Assembly (NCBI GenBank): GCA_020048915.1
Contig: JAIFLU010000246.1
Location: forward strand, 1-34,680
Reading direction: 5' to 3'
DNA: 34,680 nt
Source: Bacteroidota bacterium
Lineage (GTDB): Bacteria; Bacteroidota; Bacteroidia; Bacteroidales; JAAUTT01
Part shown: positions 23,583 to 32,025 of the stretch, one piece after another
Position numbering within the stretch: position 1 is the first letter of the stretch
Layout of the letters: every line of letters starts with the position of its first letter
Program-made: the position numbers and the translations under genes
Notes under the pieces: model-generated
The model's input: only the letters and a program-made list of their open reading frames with translations
Told to the model about the DNA's origin: nothing
Databases searched by the model: none

Positions 23583-23602
23583 TAACCTGTAAATACAGGT
23601 TA
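23583..23602. promoter_or_regulatory. GntR operator O2
   Basis: TAACCTGTAAATACAGGTTA is an inverted repeat with perfect 9-bp arms and an AA centre, sharing TGTAAATACA with O1. It ends 17 nt before the GntR ATG at 23620, in the expected position for autorepression. Confidence 0.82.
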
Positions 23603-23619
23603 GCAGCTAAATCCGTCAC

Positions 23620-24336
23620 ATGAAAACTGAAATTTCTGTACCACATTATCGCAGGTTGTACGAGATACTTAGGAAACAAATTGTTGACGGAGTATATAAA
23701 GAAGGCGATCTGCTGCCATCTGAAAATGATTTATGCACTCTATATAAGCTGACCCGTCCAACCGTTCGCCATTCGCTGGATGCATTGCTTCATGCCGGTA
23801 TGATTCGAAAACATAAGGGAAAAGGGAGCATAGTAAATAGTCTTCCCAGCGGTATTGGAATATTGTCAATATCTGGTACCACTTCTGTTCTGGGAATGCA
23901 TAACCTCGAAACCCGAATCCTTTCAAAACCTCAGATCATAAGCTGGCCATCCGATTTTATGTTTCCACTAAATGAAGAATATAAAAACTCAGGATGTGTT
24001 TTTTTGGAAAGATTGAGATTGGTAAATAATACAGCCATTTTTTACGACTTAAATTATTTGCCTAACATAAATCTTCCACGATTTTGTAACCGAAAATTCG
24101 ATAATCAATCTCTTTTTGATATCCTGCGTAAAGCCTATCAAATTGAAGTTAAAGGTGGAGAACAGCGTATTCGGTCCATTCGTGCTGATGCAAAGGTTAG
24201 CGGTTTTTTTGGGGTGGACGAAGGGCATCCTGTACTTCATCTTCAACGAAAACTTGAAACTAACCGCCCTGGATTCTATTTTTATTCGTCTATTTTTTGC
24301 AACACCGACGAGCATGCGTTGTATGGAACCTTTTAA
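23620..24336 (+). CDS. GntR-family (HutC/UTRA) transcriptional regulator
   Basis: The 238-aa regulator has an N-terminal winged helix-turn-helix (about residues 5-70; YEILRKQIVDGVYKEGDLLPS and TRPTVRHSLDALLHAGMIRK are the classic GntR signature). A C-terminal UTRA ligand-binding domain follows (about 90-238; FLERLRLVNNTAIFYDLNYLP). UTRA regulators sense small molecules such as sugar phosphates or histidine-derived acids. Two identical-core palindromes lie upstream, one 17 nt before the ATG, so it probably represses itself and the divergent HAD gene. The effector is unknown; a sugar phosphate would fit the neighbour. Confidence 0.92.
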   Translation: MKTEISVPHYRRLYEILRKQIVDGVYKEGDLLPSENDLCTLYKLTRPTVRHSLDALLHAGMIRKHKGKGSIVNSLPSGIGILSISGTTSVLGMHNLETRILSKPQIISWPSDFMFPLNEEYKNSGCVFLERLRLVNNTAIFYDLNYLPNINLPRFCNRKFDNQSLFDILRKAYQIEVKGGEQRIRSIRADAKVSGFFGVDEGHPVLHLQRKLETNRPGFYFYSSIFCNTDEHALYGTF

Positions 24337-24408
24337 TTCTTTTATCACTTCCCAATCCTAATCTTTTAATTTATTGCATTATTGTTTCAGTGTCTTACAT
24401 TTTCAAGC

Positions 24409-24416
24409 TACCTTTG
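24409..24416 (+). promoter_or_regulatory. -7 box for the helicase operon
   Basis: TACCTTTG is a perfect match to TAnnTTTG and lies 21 nt upstream of the GTG start at 24438. A TTG at 24382-24384 is 24 nt further up, slightly too far for a standard -33. It lacks the GGGGAT element of the envelope promoters. Confidence 0.45.
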
Positions 24417-24437
24417 GCCGAATTTAAAAATTGATAA

Positions 24438-25769
24438 GTGGTATTTGAGGATTTAAATCTAAATGCTCCGTTGTTAAATGCTTTGAAGGACCTGGGACTG
24501 GTTGCTCCAACCCCAATTCAGGAAAGCGCATTTTCGGTAGTATTGTCGGGGAAAGATGTAGTTGGAATTGCCCAAACGGGAACTGGAAAAACATTTGCTT
24601 ATCTTTTGCCGATACTCAGGCAACTGAAATTTTCCGATCAAAAACAACCCAGGGTTCTAATTGTAGTGCCCACCCGCGAATTGGTAATACAGGTAGTAAG
24701 TGAAATAAAGAAGCTTACCACATACATGAATCTTCGTTTTGCCGGGGTTTACGGAGGGACAAATATAAATACCCAAAAAAAACTGGTTTATGAAGGGCTT
24801 GATATTTTAGTTGCAACTCCTGGCCGTTTAGCTGATTTGGCAATGACCGGGGTTTTACGTTTAAGCGCCCTACAACAATTGGTTATCGATGAGGTGGACG
24901 AATTACTTGCATTGGGCTTTCGTTCACAAATGATTAATATTATTGAATCGTTACCTGCCAAACGGCAAAATTTGATGTTTTCGGCTACACTTACTGAAGA
25001 TGTACAAGAGATAATTCAGGATTATTTTTCGCATCCGGTTTGGGTAGAACTGGCACCCAATGGTACTCCACTCGAAAAAATTATCCAAATTGCTTATCAT
25101 GTCCCTAATTACTATACCAAAGTAAATTTGCTGACACACTTCTTGCGCAATAAGGCCGAATTTGTAAAGGTTCTTGTTTTTGTAGGAAGTAAAAAACTGG
25201 CAGATAAGTTATTCGAAAATTTAGACGGTGAATTTCCCGATGAAATTGGGGTAATCCATTCCAATAAATCGCAGAATTTCCGGATAAATTCATTAAACCG
25301 TTTTCATAATGGAACGCAACGGATATTAATTGCCACCGACCTTGCGGCTCGTGGACTCGATATTTCGGACATTTCGCATGTAGTAAATTTTGATACGCCT
25401 TCGGTTCCCGAAGATTATATACACCGCATAGGACGAACCGGACGAGTGGATAAAGACGGAGTGGCCATTACTTTTGCAAATGAAGTGGAACAGCCTTTTT
25501 TACCGGAAATTGAAGCGTTGATGAATAAAAGAATTCCTGTGGAATTGATTCCCGAACAAGTAACTGTTTCCGAAGAGTTTTTATTAGAAGAAAAAACTAC
25601 CCCGTTGTTCGACAAAGATTATTTGCAGATTTCGCCACCTAAGCCTGTAGTCGGGGCATTCCATGAAAAAAAGGATAAAAATAAAAAGATAAACCTGGGA
25701 GGTCCCAAAAAACGGAATCCCAAATTTGCGAAACAGCAGAGACCCTGGGCTAAAAAAAGGAAATACTGA
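24438..25769 (+). CDS. DEAD-box ATP-dependent RNA helicase
   Basis: The 443-aa helicase carries the family motifs in order: Q motif PTPIQ (about residue 24), Walker A AQTGTGKT (45-52), PTREL, TPGR, motif II DEVD (151-154), SAT (182-184), ARGLDI and HRIGRTGR. Motif II is DEVD rather than DEAD, a variant I recall in this Bacteroidota subgroup. A basic tail rich in Lys/Arg follows the core and probably binds RNA. The start is GTG, directly preceded in frame by TAA at 24435, and VFEDLNLNAPLLNAL matches the expected N-terminus, so no ATG start is possible. Likely role: RNA unwinding in ribosome assembly or cold adaptation. It forms an operon with the VF530-like gene 9 nt downstream. Confidence 0.95.
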   Translation: MVFEDLNLNAPLLNALKDLGLVAPTPIQESAFSVVLSGKDVVGIAQTGTGKTFAYLLPILRQLKFSDQKQPRVLIVVPTRELVIQVVSEIKKLTTYMNLRFAGVYGGTNINTQKKLVYEGLDILVATPGRLADLAMTGVLRLSALQQLVIDEVDELLALGFRSQMINIIESLPAKRQNLMFSATLTEDVQEIIQDYFSHPVWVELAPNGTPLEKIIQIAYHVPNYYTKVNLLTHFLRNKAEFVKVLVFVGSKKLADKLFENLDGEFPDEIGVIHSNKSQNFRINSLNRFHNGTQRILIATDLAARGLDISDISHVVNFDTPSVPEDYIHRIGRTGRVDKDGVAITFANEVEQPFLPEIEALMNKRIPVELIPEQVTVSEEFLLEEKTTPLFDKDYLQISPPKPVVGAFHEKKDKNKKINLGGPKKRNPKFAKQQRPWAKKRKY

Positions 25770-25778
25770 TATTGAAAT

Positions 25779-26009
25779 ATGAATCCGGAGCAACCCAATA
25801 ATCCCTTACATGGGAAAACGCTGGAAATGATTGTACTGTATCTGGTCGATTATTATGGCTGGGAACAATTGGGAGCAATTATCCCAATTAACTGTTTTAA
25901 CAGCAATCCCAGTATAAAGTCGAGCCTTACTTTTTTACGGAAGACTCCATGGGCTCGCGAAAAGGTCGAAAACTTATATGTTAAAATAGTTGCCTTAAGT
26001 AAGAAATAG
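25779..26009 (+). CDS. VF530-family small DNA-binding protein
   Basis: This 76-aa protein matches the VF530 family along its whole length. [53 protein letters not shown] and LY near the end are all family hallmarks. VF530 of Vibrio fischeri has a known fold and was described as a putative double-stranded DNA binder; its cellular role is unsettled. It starts 9 nt after the DEAD-box helicase gene, so the pair is likely co-expressed. Confidence 0.92.
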   Translation: MNPEQPNNPLHGKTLEMIVLYLVDYYGWEQLGAIIPINCFNSNPSIKSSLTFLRKTPWAREKVENLYVKIVALSKK

Positions 26010-26129
26010 TTCTCGCAGGTTAAATTTATTATCAACCTACATTTCAGGGAATTTATATTATAGTAGATGAATTTCTTACTCTAAATGAATTCCAAGATAA
26101 AGGGACAATTAATCCTTAACAAAGAAAAA

Positions 26130-26155
26130 TAACAGCCACTGGTGAGCGGCTGTTA
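26130..26155 (-). terminator. Hairpin terminator of the 113-aa gene
   Basis: TAACAGCC pairs over 8 bp with GGCTGTTA around a 10-nt loop. On the minus strand it is followed by ATTTTTCTTTG. It lies 50 nt beyond the stop codon at 26206. Confidence 0.7.
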
Positions 26156-26205
26156 ATAACTTGCAATTTTTAATTTCAGATCAATTTCCCCGACTCCGAT
26201 TGACC

Positions 26206-26547
26206 CTAATTTTGGGAAAGTTCCACTTTCTCCATAACCAATTCAAACGATTTGTCCATGCTGAATTTAACATGGTGCTCTTTGAGCCATGTTTTTATTA
26301 AAGTAATGCTATCAATTACGGCAATCAGATCTCTTGCAACAGTTGAACCACCAGTGATATTTGCGATTTTACCGTTTACTACTTCAAAACTGAATGAATA
26401 GCCAAGTTTGTCTTTCTTGTTTGCATATTCAAATTCGTGTTTATAAAGTTGAAGTTTTTGAGTACTATTTTCCGTTTTTTTTAATAATACCCGGATTGCA
26501 GGAGAATACTTGTACCAAATATGTTGATATTTACTTTGTTCAAACAT
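26206..26547 (-). CDS. Small conserved-looking protein, unknown function
   Basis: The 113-aa protein has no signal peptide, membrane segment or family I recognise. It is soluble and basic. It has strands around LQLYKHEFEYANKK and YSFSFEVVNGKIANITGG, then a helix (VARDLIAVIDSITLIKTWLKEHH) and a short C-terminal helix. The codon use resembles its neighbours and a clear terminator follows, which supports it as a real gene. It stands alone between the convergent VF530 gene and a 375-nt intergenic region. Confidence 0.65.
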   Translation of the reverse strand: MFEQSKYQHIWYKYSPAIRVLLKKTENSTQKLQLYKHEFEYANKKDKLGYSFSFEVVNGKIANITGGSTVARDLIAVIDSITLIKTWLKEHHVKFSMDKSFELVMEKVELSQN

Positions 26548-26922
26548 AGAAATGCTTTAAATTATTTATTTCAGTTTAAAATTAACGCCTCAAAAATACC
26601 ACTGCACTAATTAAATAAGAACTTATTTTTCTGGCTTTGCTTTAACCAGCCGTCAAAGTGTTTCGAGATGAAGAAAAGTCTTCTTCTCATATTTTCCCTA
26701 AGAATTTCCTTTCGCAGGATTTCTTGCATCCTGCTTTTTACAGAAATTGGGAAATAATTCTTTGTTTCGATAAAAATAAGGACAAAAAGGCTTTAAAAGT
26801 ACAATCATTACTTCATTTTTAACCTATAATTATGAAATAATTTGTATTAAAATTACAAAGAAACCTTTAATTTTTCACTATAACTATGACATTTAGTTGA
26901 ATATGGGCAAAAAATAATTATA
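26548..26922. other. 375-nt intergenic region with hairpins, no gene
   Basis: No credible reading frame is present. The plus strand shows GAAGA-AAAG-TCTTC near 26669 and GCAGGAT-N7-ATCCTGC followed by TTTTT (26714-26739). The second looks like an intrinsic terminator but no plus-strand gene precedes it, so a small RNA upstream is possible. No convincing promoter was found for one. Confidence 0.4.
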
Positions 26923-27603
26923 TCAATCTTCTTCCAGCAAATCGGGCCTAAACTTTCGGGTTCGCATTAATGATTGTTCGAATTTCCATTCATCAATAAG
27001 TTTTGTATTCCCGCTAAGTAATATCTCAGGAACTTTCCATCCATTAAATTCTGCGGGACGGGTATAAACAGGAGGCGCCAACAAATTATCCTGAAACGAA
27101 TCGGTAAGAGCCGACATTTCATCGCCCATAGCTCCCGGGAGCAAACGAACAGTGCTGTCAACTATAATTGCAGCTGCCAGTTCACCGCCTGTAAGAACAT
27201 AGTCGCCCACCGATATTTCCCTGGTTATTAAATGGTCTCGAACCCGCTGATCAATTCCTTTGTAGTGCCCACATAAAATGATAATATTTTTTAAAGTCGA
27301 AATATAGTTGGCCTTAGCCTGCGAAAACATTTCCCCATCGGGCGAAGTGTAAATAATTTCATCATAGTCGCGTTGCGATTTCAAAAACGAAATGGCTGCG
27401 AAAATAGGTTCTATCATCATAACCATTCCGGCATCACCGCTAAAGGCATAATCATCTACCTTACGGTGCTTGTCGCTACTGAAATCGCGGAGGTTATGAA
27501 CCACAACTTCGCATAATCCTTTGTCTTTTGCCCGCTGAACAATGGAATGGTTTAACGGACTTTCTATTAGTTCAGGCAGAACCGTAATTATATCTATTCG
27601 CAT
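26923..27603 (-). CDS. trmD: tRNA (guanine-N1)-methyltransferase
   Basis: The 226-aa SPOUT enzyme methylates G37 at N1 in tRNAs reading CNN codons, using S-adenosylmethionine, and prevents +1 frameshifting. Diagnostic segments are [21 protein letters not shown] at the N-terminus, [13 protein letters not shown], the knot [12 protein letters not shown], and [21 protein letters not shown]; RRLxPG appears as RLLPGAMG. The frame extends to an ATG at 27621, but the family begins at MRID (27603) and a -7 box (27619-27626) overlaps the longer start. It appears as a single gene here, not in the rpsP-rimM-trmD-rplS operon found in some other bacteria. Confidence 0.97.
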   Translation of the reverse strand: MRIDIITVLPELIESPLNHSIVQRAKDKGLCEVVVHNLRDFSSDKHRKVDDYAFSGDAGMVMMIEPIFAAISFLKSQRDYDEIIYTSPDGEMFSQAKANYISTLKNIIILCGHYKGIDQRVRDHLITREISVGDYVLTGGELAAAIIVDSTVRLLPGAMGDEMSALTDSFQDNLLAPPVYTRPAEFNGWKVPEILLSGNTKLIDEWKFEQSLMRTRKFRPDLLEED

Positions 27604-27618
27604 CAAACTTGTTTTGTG

Positions 27619-27626
27619 CAAAAGTA
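27619..27626 (-). promoter_or_regulatory. -7 box for trmD
   Basis: The plus strand reads CAAAAGTA, so the minus strand reads TACTTTTG, a perfect TAnnTTTG. It lies 15 nt upstream of the start codon at 27603, giving a very short leader. No well-spaced -33 is seen. Confidence 0.4.
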
Positions 27627-27831
27627 CCGCATTTTTTCAATTCAGCCGTGCGACTTATCCTCCAATAAAGACTTTTTTTCATGCCTTTGTTTTAAAAGCA
27701 GACATAATGACATGTTAATTTTTTAAAAACATGCCGTAATGGCGTATTTTAAGGATTTTTTCTAAGTGGTATATTATTTGAAAAAATATTACCGTAAACA
27801 AAAAATGTATAACCACTAAAATTTTATAATT

Positions 27832-28272
27832 ATGACAATGTTAAGAGTTTATCAACCAGCGTATGCATGTGCACCAAGAGTTAACCGCGATATGTGGAGC
27901 AACTTAATGGAAAGCTTTTTTGAGTCGGACAGTCGTTTGGGCGATGTTTCAACTTACTTTCCAAAAGCAAATACCAGTGCGAACGAGAAGGAATATATCG
28001 TTGAATTACTTGTTCCTGGTAAAAGTAAAGAGGATATTAAGATTGAGTTAAATGGCGAAGTTTTAACTATTTCGTCGGAAGGAAAAAAGGAAAACGACGA
28101 AGGAAATAGGTCAGTTGAATTTAGCGCCGGTTCGTTTAAACGAATGTTTTCGCTACCCGACGATGTTCAGGTAGATAGCATTTCTGCTACTTGCCAGAAT
28201 GGAGTACTGAGGGTAATACTACCTAAAGCTGAAAAGGCTCCTGAAATAAGCAAACAGATTGAGATTCAATAA
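27832..28272 (+). CDS. Hsp20/alpha-crystallin small heat-shock protein
   Basis: The 146-aa chaperone has an alpha-crystallin domain at about residues 42-135. It opens PKANTSANEKEYIVELLVPG and contains the conserved KEDIKIELNGEVLTIS and the GVLRVILPK strand near the end. The C-terminal tail carries the IxI-type motif (QIEIQ) used for oligomer assembly. It holds unfolded proteins for refolding by other chaperones. It is monocistronic, closed by a strong terminator at 28297-28331. No CIRCE or HAIR element was seen upstream. Confidence 0.95.
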   Translation: MTMLRVYQPAYACAPRVNRDMWSNLMESFFESDSRLGDVSTYFPKANTSANEKEYIVELLVPGKSKEDIKIELNGEVLTISSEGKKENDEGNRSVEFSAGSFKRMFSLPDDVQVDSISATCQNGVLRVILPKAEKAPEISKQIEIQ

Positions 28273-28296
28273 TCAGAATTAAGAATCGCACATTTT

Positions 28297-28331
28297 AAAG
28301 GCGTTTGGATTTTAATCCAAGCGCCTTTTTT
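28297..28331 (+). terminator. Strong intrinsic terminator after hsp20
   Basis: AAAGGCGTTTGGAT pairs with ATCCAAGCGCCTTT (14 bp with one G-T pair) around a TTTA loop, followed by a run of T to 28331. It lies 24 nt beyond the hsp20 stop codon. The remaining intergenic DNA to 28477 shows nothing clear. Confidence 0.92.
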
Positions 28332-28477
28332 GTCAACTTAGGAATGAATTTCAAGAAACCATTTTACCACGACACTTATAAAATATTTTTGAACAGGGAT
28401 ATTCACATAACATGTAATAAGTAATATTAAGTAATTTTAGCAGTGAAGTATTTCAGGGAAATTTAAAATATCCTTTT

Positions 28478-29614
28478 ATGCCGTCAGCGAACTGTGAATT
28501 CCAAGTGTTTGTTAAGCCCATAGGGGCCTTATGCAATTTGGATTGTAAATATTGTTATTACCTGGAGAAGCAGGATTTATATAAGAAGGAAACTCCCAAA
28601 ATGACGGAAGAGGTGCTTGAAAAGTATATTATTCAACATTTAGAAGCTTCCTGTGAAGATAATGTACTTTTTTCGTGGCACGGTGGCGAACCAACTCTGG
28701 CTGGCCTTGATTTTTACAGAAAAGTAGTTGAGATTCAAAAAATGAATCTGTTGCCTGGAAAACATATTATTAACGGAATACAAACAAATGGGGTAAATCT
28801 GGACGATGAATGGTGCCGATTTTTATCAGAGGAAAACTTTCTGGTAGGAATTAGCATAGATGGTCCGGAAGAAATGCATAACAAATTCCGCCAGTCGAAG
28901 TCGGGAGAAGATACTTTTCAACAGGTAATGAGAGGGTTCCGGTTATTAAAAAAATATCAGATAAACTTCGAGGTTCTTTGTGTAATAAACGCACACAATG
29001 TGAAATACCCAATTGAAGTATACAACTTTATCAAGTCACTTGAAACTAAATATATAAGCTTTTTACCTTTGGTTACAATAGTGAGGAAATCCGAAACAGG
29101 TGTTACAAAAGATTCGGTTCCGGCAAACGCCTTCGGAGATTTCCTTGTTACTGTTTTTGATGCGTGGCTGGAGCAAGATATTGGAACTATTAAAATACAA
29201 ATTTTAGAAGAAGCTTTCCGGACTGCGTTTAAGCAGGAACATACTTTATGTATTTTCAAAAAAACATGTGGAGGGGTACCTGTTTTAGAGCGAAATGGCG
29301 ATTTGTATAGCTGTGATCATTTTGTAAGCCATAATCATTTACTGGGAAACATAAACCAAATTCATATAGCCAATCTGCTCAGAGGCTCCAAGCAGCTAAA
29401 CTTTGGTCAGGCAAAATTCAATAATTTGACTAAGTATTGTCTCAATTGCGAAGTTTTGGCAATGTGCCATGGTGAATGCCCTAAAAACAGATTTATTTAT
29501 AGTCCGGAGGGCGAATTCGGGTTAAATTATCTGTGCAAAGGGTATAAACGTTTTTTTCTTCATTGCCGACCTTTCATCGAAGCAATCACTTCGGTTTGGA
29601 AAGCACAGGGGTAA
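28478..29614 (+). CDS. Radical SAM/SPASM anaerobic sulfatase-maturase-like enzyme
   Basis: The 378-aa enzyme begins FQVFVKPIGALCNLDCKYCYYLEK. The CxxxCxxC cluster (Cys19, Cys23, Cys26) binds the SAM-cleaving 4Fe-4S centre. FSWHGGEPTLAGLDFY, IQTNGVNLDDEWC and SIDGPEEMHNKFR are typical of anaerobic sulfatase-maturating enzymes. A C-terminal SPASM region binds extra clusters (CGGVPVLERNGDLYSCDHFV, YCLNCEVLAMCHGECPKNRF, YLCKGYKRF). The family oxidises a Cys or Ser of a sulfatase to formylglycine. No sulfatase gene is present within this window, so it must act in trans, or it modifies another target. Start ATG at 28478 fits the family N-terminus. Confidence 0.9.
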   Translation: MPSANCEFQVFVKPIGALCNLDCKYCYYLEKQDLYKKETPKMTEEVLEKYIIQHLEASCEDNVLFSWHGGEPTLAGLDFYRKVVEIQKMNLLPGKHIINGIQTNGVNLDDEWCRFLSEENFLVGISIDGPEEMHNKFRQSKSGEDTFQQVMRGFRLLKKYQINFEVLCVINAHNVKYPIEVYNFIKSLETKYISFLPLVTIVRKSETGVTKDSVPANAFGDFLVTVFDAWLEQDIGTIKIQILEEAFRTAFKQEHTLCIFKKTCGGVPVLERNGDLYSCDHFVSHNHLLGNINQIHIANLLRGSKQLNFGQAKFNNLTKYCLNCEVLAMCHGECPKNRFIYSPEGEFGLNYLCKGYKRFFLHCRPFIEAITSVWKAQG

Positions 29615-29670
29615 CTTCGGTTCTGTTGCTTTGAAACGACCTTATTAGGAACTTTTTTAATAACTACAAT

Positions 29671-30534
29671 TTAACTTTTCAATTTATCTTTAAAAAATTC
29701 AATGGTCCTTTTCCATGCAAGTTTTGCAGCTTCTTCGTTATACCGTTCTTTATTGCTATCATTGTTAAAGGCGTGTTTAGTACCTTCGTATACAAATATC
29801 TTATAGTCTTTTCCAGCAGTTTTTAAAGCCTTTTCGAATTCTTCAATCCCTTTATTAATTCGTTCATCATCACTTGCATAATGGGCTAAAACCGAGGCCT
29901 TAATTTTGGGGACGTCTTCACTTTTGGGACAACTGCCATAATAAGGAACAGCAGCATTCAAATCGGGTGCATTAACAGCTACATTGTTTGTCATTGCTCC
30001 ACCCCAGCAAAAACCAGTACAACCAACTTTTCCGGTACTTTGCGGATGTGTTTTTAAGTATTTAACAGCAGCAACCAGGTTCTTGATTGTTTTCTCCTGA
30101 TCTAGTTCGCGAAGTAATTTTGTTGCTTCATCTACATTATTGTTGGGAGTTCCTCCAAGAGGAGATAAGGCATCTGGGGCAATAGACAGAAAGCCTTCAG
30201 CAGCCATTCTTCTGTTTACATCTTTAATATGAGGCTGGAGTCCTTTGTTTTCGTGTATTACTATCACGGCCGGGTATTTTTTCTTTTTCTTTGGCCGGGC
30301 AAGAAATGCTTTTATATCGCCTGTTTCACCCGGATAGGTGATGTCTTCTGTAAACAATTCTCCTTCATTTTCGCCTAATTCGGCAGCTTGTAAATAATTA
30401 GCCTCAAATAAAGGAAGAAATGTTGATGCGGCAATTGTACTACCAAGAATTCGTCCAGCTTTTTTTACAAAATCGCGTCGGACTATTTTACCATTCAGGT
30501 AATTTTCATAAAGGTTTCCAAATTTTTCGTCCAT
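29671..30534 (-). CDS. Dienelactone hydrolase-family protein, exported
   Basis: The 287-aa alpha/beta hydrolase has an N-terminal leader with RRDFVKKAGRI (residues 19-29), a twin-arginine-like signal, followed by a hydrophobic stretch and an AA site near residue 50. The DLH catalytic set is present: Glu95 in VIHENKG, nucleophile Cys176 in GFCWGGAM, Asp222 or 223 in ASDDERI and His254 in TKHAFNND. Cys as nucleophile is normal for this family. Members open lactone rings of muconolactone-type compounds or hydrolyse other small esters; substrate here is unknown. It is monocistronic, with a terminator of the MFS gene just upstream. Confidence 0.9.
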   Translation of the reverse strand: MDEKFGNLYENYLNGKIVRRDFVKKAGRILGSTIAASTFLPLFEANYLQAAELGENEGELFTEDITYPGETGDIKAFLARPKKKKKYPAVIVIHENKGLQPHIKDVNRRMAAEGFLSIAPDALSPLGGTPNNNVDEATKLLRELDQEKTIKNLVAAVKYLKTHPQSTGKVGCTGFCWGGAMTNNVAVNAPDLNAAVPYYGSCPKSEDVPKIKASVLAHYASDDERINKGIEEFEKALKTAGKDYKIFVYEGTKHAFNNDSNKERYNEEAAKLAWKRTIEFFKDKLKS

Positions 30535-30684
30535 TGTATCTGAATTTGTTTAAAGGGGTTAATTTAAGACATTTGAGATAAAAAAGAAAGGTCTTTTACG
30601 TTTATTCTTTTCATTAACAGCTCTATTTAGACTGTGTTTTAATAAAAGTTCAGATAAGATTCAGGGCGCAGTTGCAACATAAAA

Positions 30685-30720
30685 TTAAAAGAGCCGGAAT
30701 GTTAGTTCCAGCTCTTTTAA
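30685..30720 (-). terminator. Terminator downstream of the MFS gene
   Basis: TTAAAAGAGC-C-GGAA pairs with TTCC-A-GCTCTTTTAA with one internal mismatch and a short loop. On the minus strand it is followed by TTTTA. It lies 15 nt past the MFS stop codon at 30736 and separates it from the hydrolase gene. Confidence 0.82.
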
Positions 30721-30735
30721 GGGTTTTTCTATGAC

Positions 30736-31920
30736 TTATGCATTCTTTCCTTTTCGGAAATACAGCACTGTAAAAGCAATAATGAGAACTCCGGGAACGA
30801 TTGCAACATATTTTAATGTATTTGCACCGGCTAACAATGTGTCTCCTGAAGTTGCAATAGTTTGTGCGTCAAAAATAGCACCAAGGGCTGGCTGAGCTAT
30901 GGCACCACCCAAAAAGCCAATTCCGCCCATGATCGCTAATCCAAGTGCTCCACTGGAAGGGATATTTTCCGAAACAAACCCAAGCATCGATGGCCAGAAA
31001 AAGGCAACTCCCAGCGCAAAAACAGCTGCTGCCGCAAAGGTCATCATTCCGGTAGTATATCCTAATAATAGTAAGCCAATAAAGGCGAGTGCTGCTGAAG
31101 TAAGCAAAACAACTGTAGGTTTCATGTTATGAATAAGCGTTCCTCCAAACTGACGCGAAAGTGCCATTATACCCGACACCCAAACGAGCAGTAAAATAGG
31201 GTTCTTCGTTACATTAGCCATTAAAGCTGCAATCCATTGGTTAGTCCCAAGCTCTGTTCCTGCAGTTAACAACATACAAAAAGCCATAAAAAGGAAAAGC
31301 GGGCTAACGCATGCCTTTAGCATATCCTTGTAGGTGAATCCAGATACAACACGTTCTGTTTGAGGAAATTGTTTGTTAAGAAACATATATCCATAAGCCA
31401 AGGTTGGAAGAATCATAGCACCCATTGCATACCGCCAGTTGTCAATTCCGATGTTATTAAAAAGATAAACCATTAAGCCTCCAATTACAATTCCTGTTGG
31501 AAACCAGGCATGAAAACGATTTAAACGACGGGTTTTTTGATCGGTATACATACTGGTTATTAGAGGATTGCATGCTGCTTCGACACTGCCATTCGCAACA
31601 CCAATAAAAAGGGTAGAGATGAACAATGACCAGAATCCTGTAGCAAAAATTGTCAATAAAATCCCAATTATGTGGCATACGAAGGCAATAGCAATAATGC
31701 GCCCCATGCCAATAATATCAACGAGAGGCCCACCAAAAACCATGGCCAGGGTAAATCCCCAGAAAGCGGTCCCAACAATCCAACCTACCTGCGTATGTGT
31801 AAGGTTAAATTCAGTTACCCAAGCCTCCACGAACGAACCTCTGGTTGCAAAGGCTAAAGCTGTGACAACTAAAGCAACGCAGCTTGCATTAAAGAGTAAG
31901 GTCTTTTTAATTGTATCCAT
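30736..31920 (-). CDS. MFS transporter, probably sugar or small-organic uptake
   Basis: The 394-aa protein has 12 predicted membrane segments and the MFS motif-A-like loop GGPLVDIIGMGRII between TM2 and TM3. It contains TAGTELGTNQWIAAL at TM7, a wording found in fucose-permease-like and related sugar carriers. The substrate cannot be assigned. It is read away from the AraC regulator and sugar-isomerase-like gene further right, with a 282-nt gap holding a coding remnant, so a functional link to them is possible but unproven. Confidence 0.85.
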   Translation of the reverse strand: MDTIKKTLLFNASCVALVVTALAFATRGSFVEAWVTEFNLTHTQVGWIVGTAFWGFTLAMVFGGPLVDIIGMGRIIAIAFVCHIIGILLTIFATGFWSLFISTLFIGVANGSVEAACNPLITSMYTDQKTRRLNRFHAWFPTGIVIGGLMVYLFNNIGIDNWRYAMGAMILPTLAYGYMFLNKQFPQTERVVSGFTYKDMLKACVSPLFLFMAFCMLLTAGTELGTNQWIAALMANVTKNPILLLVWVSGIMALSRQFGGTLIHNMKPTVVLLTSAALAFIGLLLLGYTTGMMTFAAAAVFALGVAFFWPSMLGFVSENIPSSGALGLAIMGGIGFLGGAIAQPALGAIFDAQTIATSGDTLLAGANTLKYVAIVPGVLIIAFTVLYFRKGKNA

Positions 31921-31953
31921 CTGATTTTAAAAATTAGTTAGTATTAGATTTAT

Positions 31954-31965
31954 GTTAGCGCTTAA
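31954..31965. promoter_or_regulatory. Possible LacI-type half-palindrome upstream of MFS
   Basis: GTTAGCGCTTAA resembles the AGCGCT-centred operators of LacI-family regulators. It lies 34 nt upstream of the MFS start codon. The arms are only partly symmetrical and no LacI gene is in the window, so the support is weak. Confidence 0.25.
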
Positions 31966-32025
31966 ATGTATAAAAAAAATCTTACATAGAATAGATGGGC
32001 AAAAATGATTAAAATTTTACAATAA

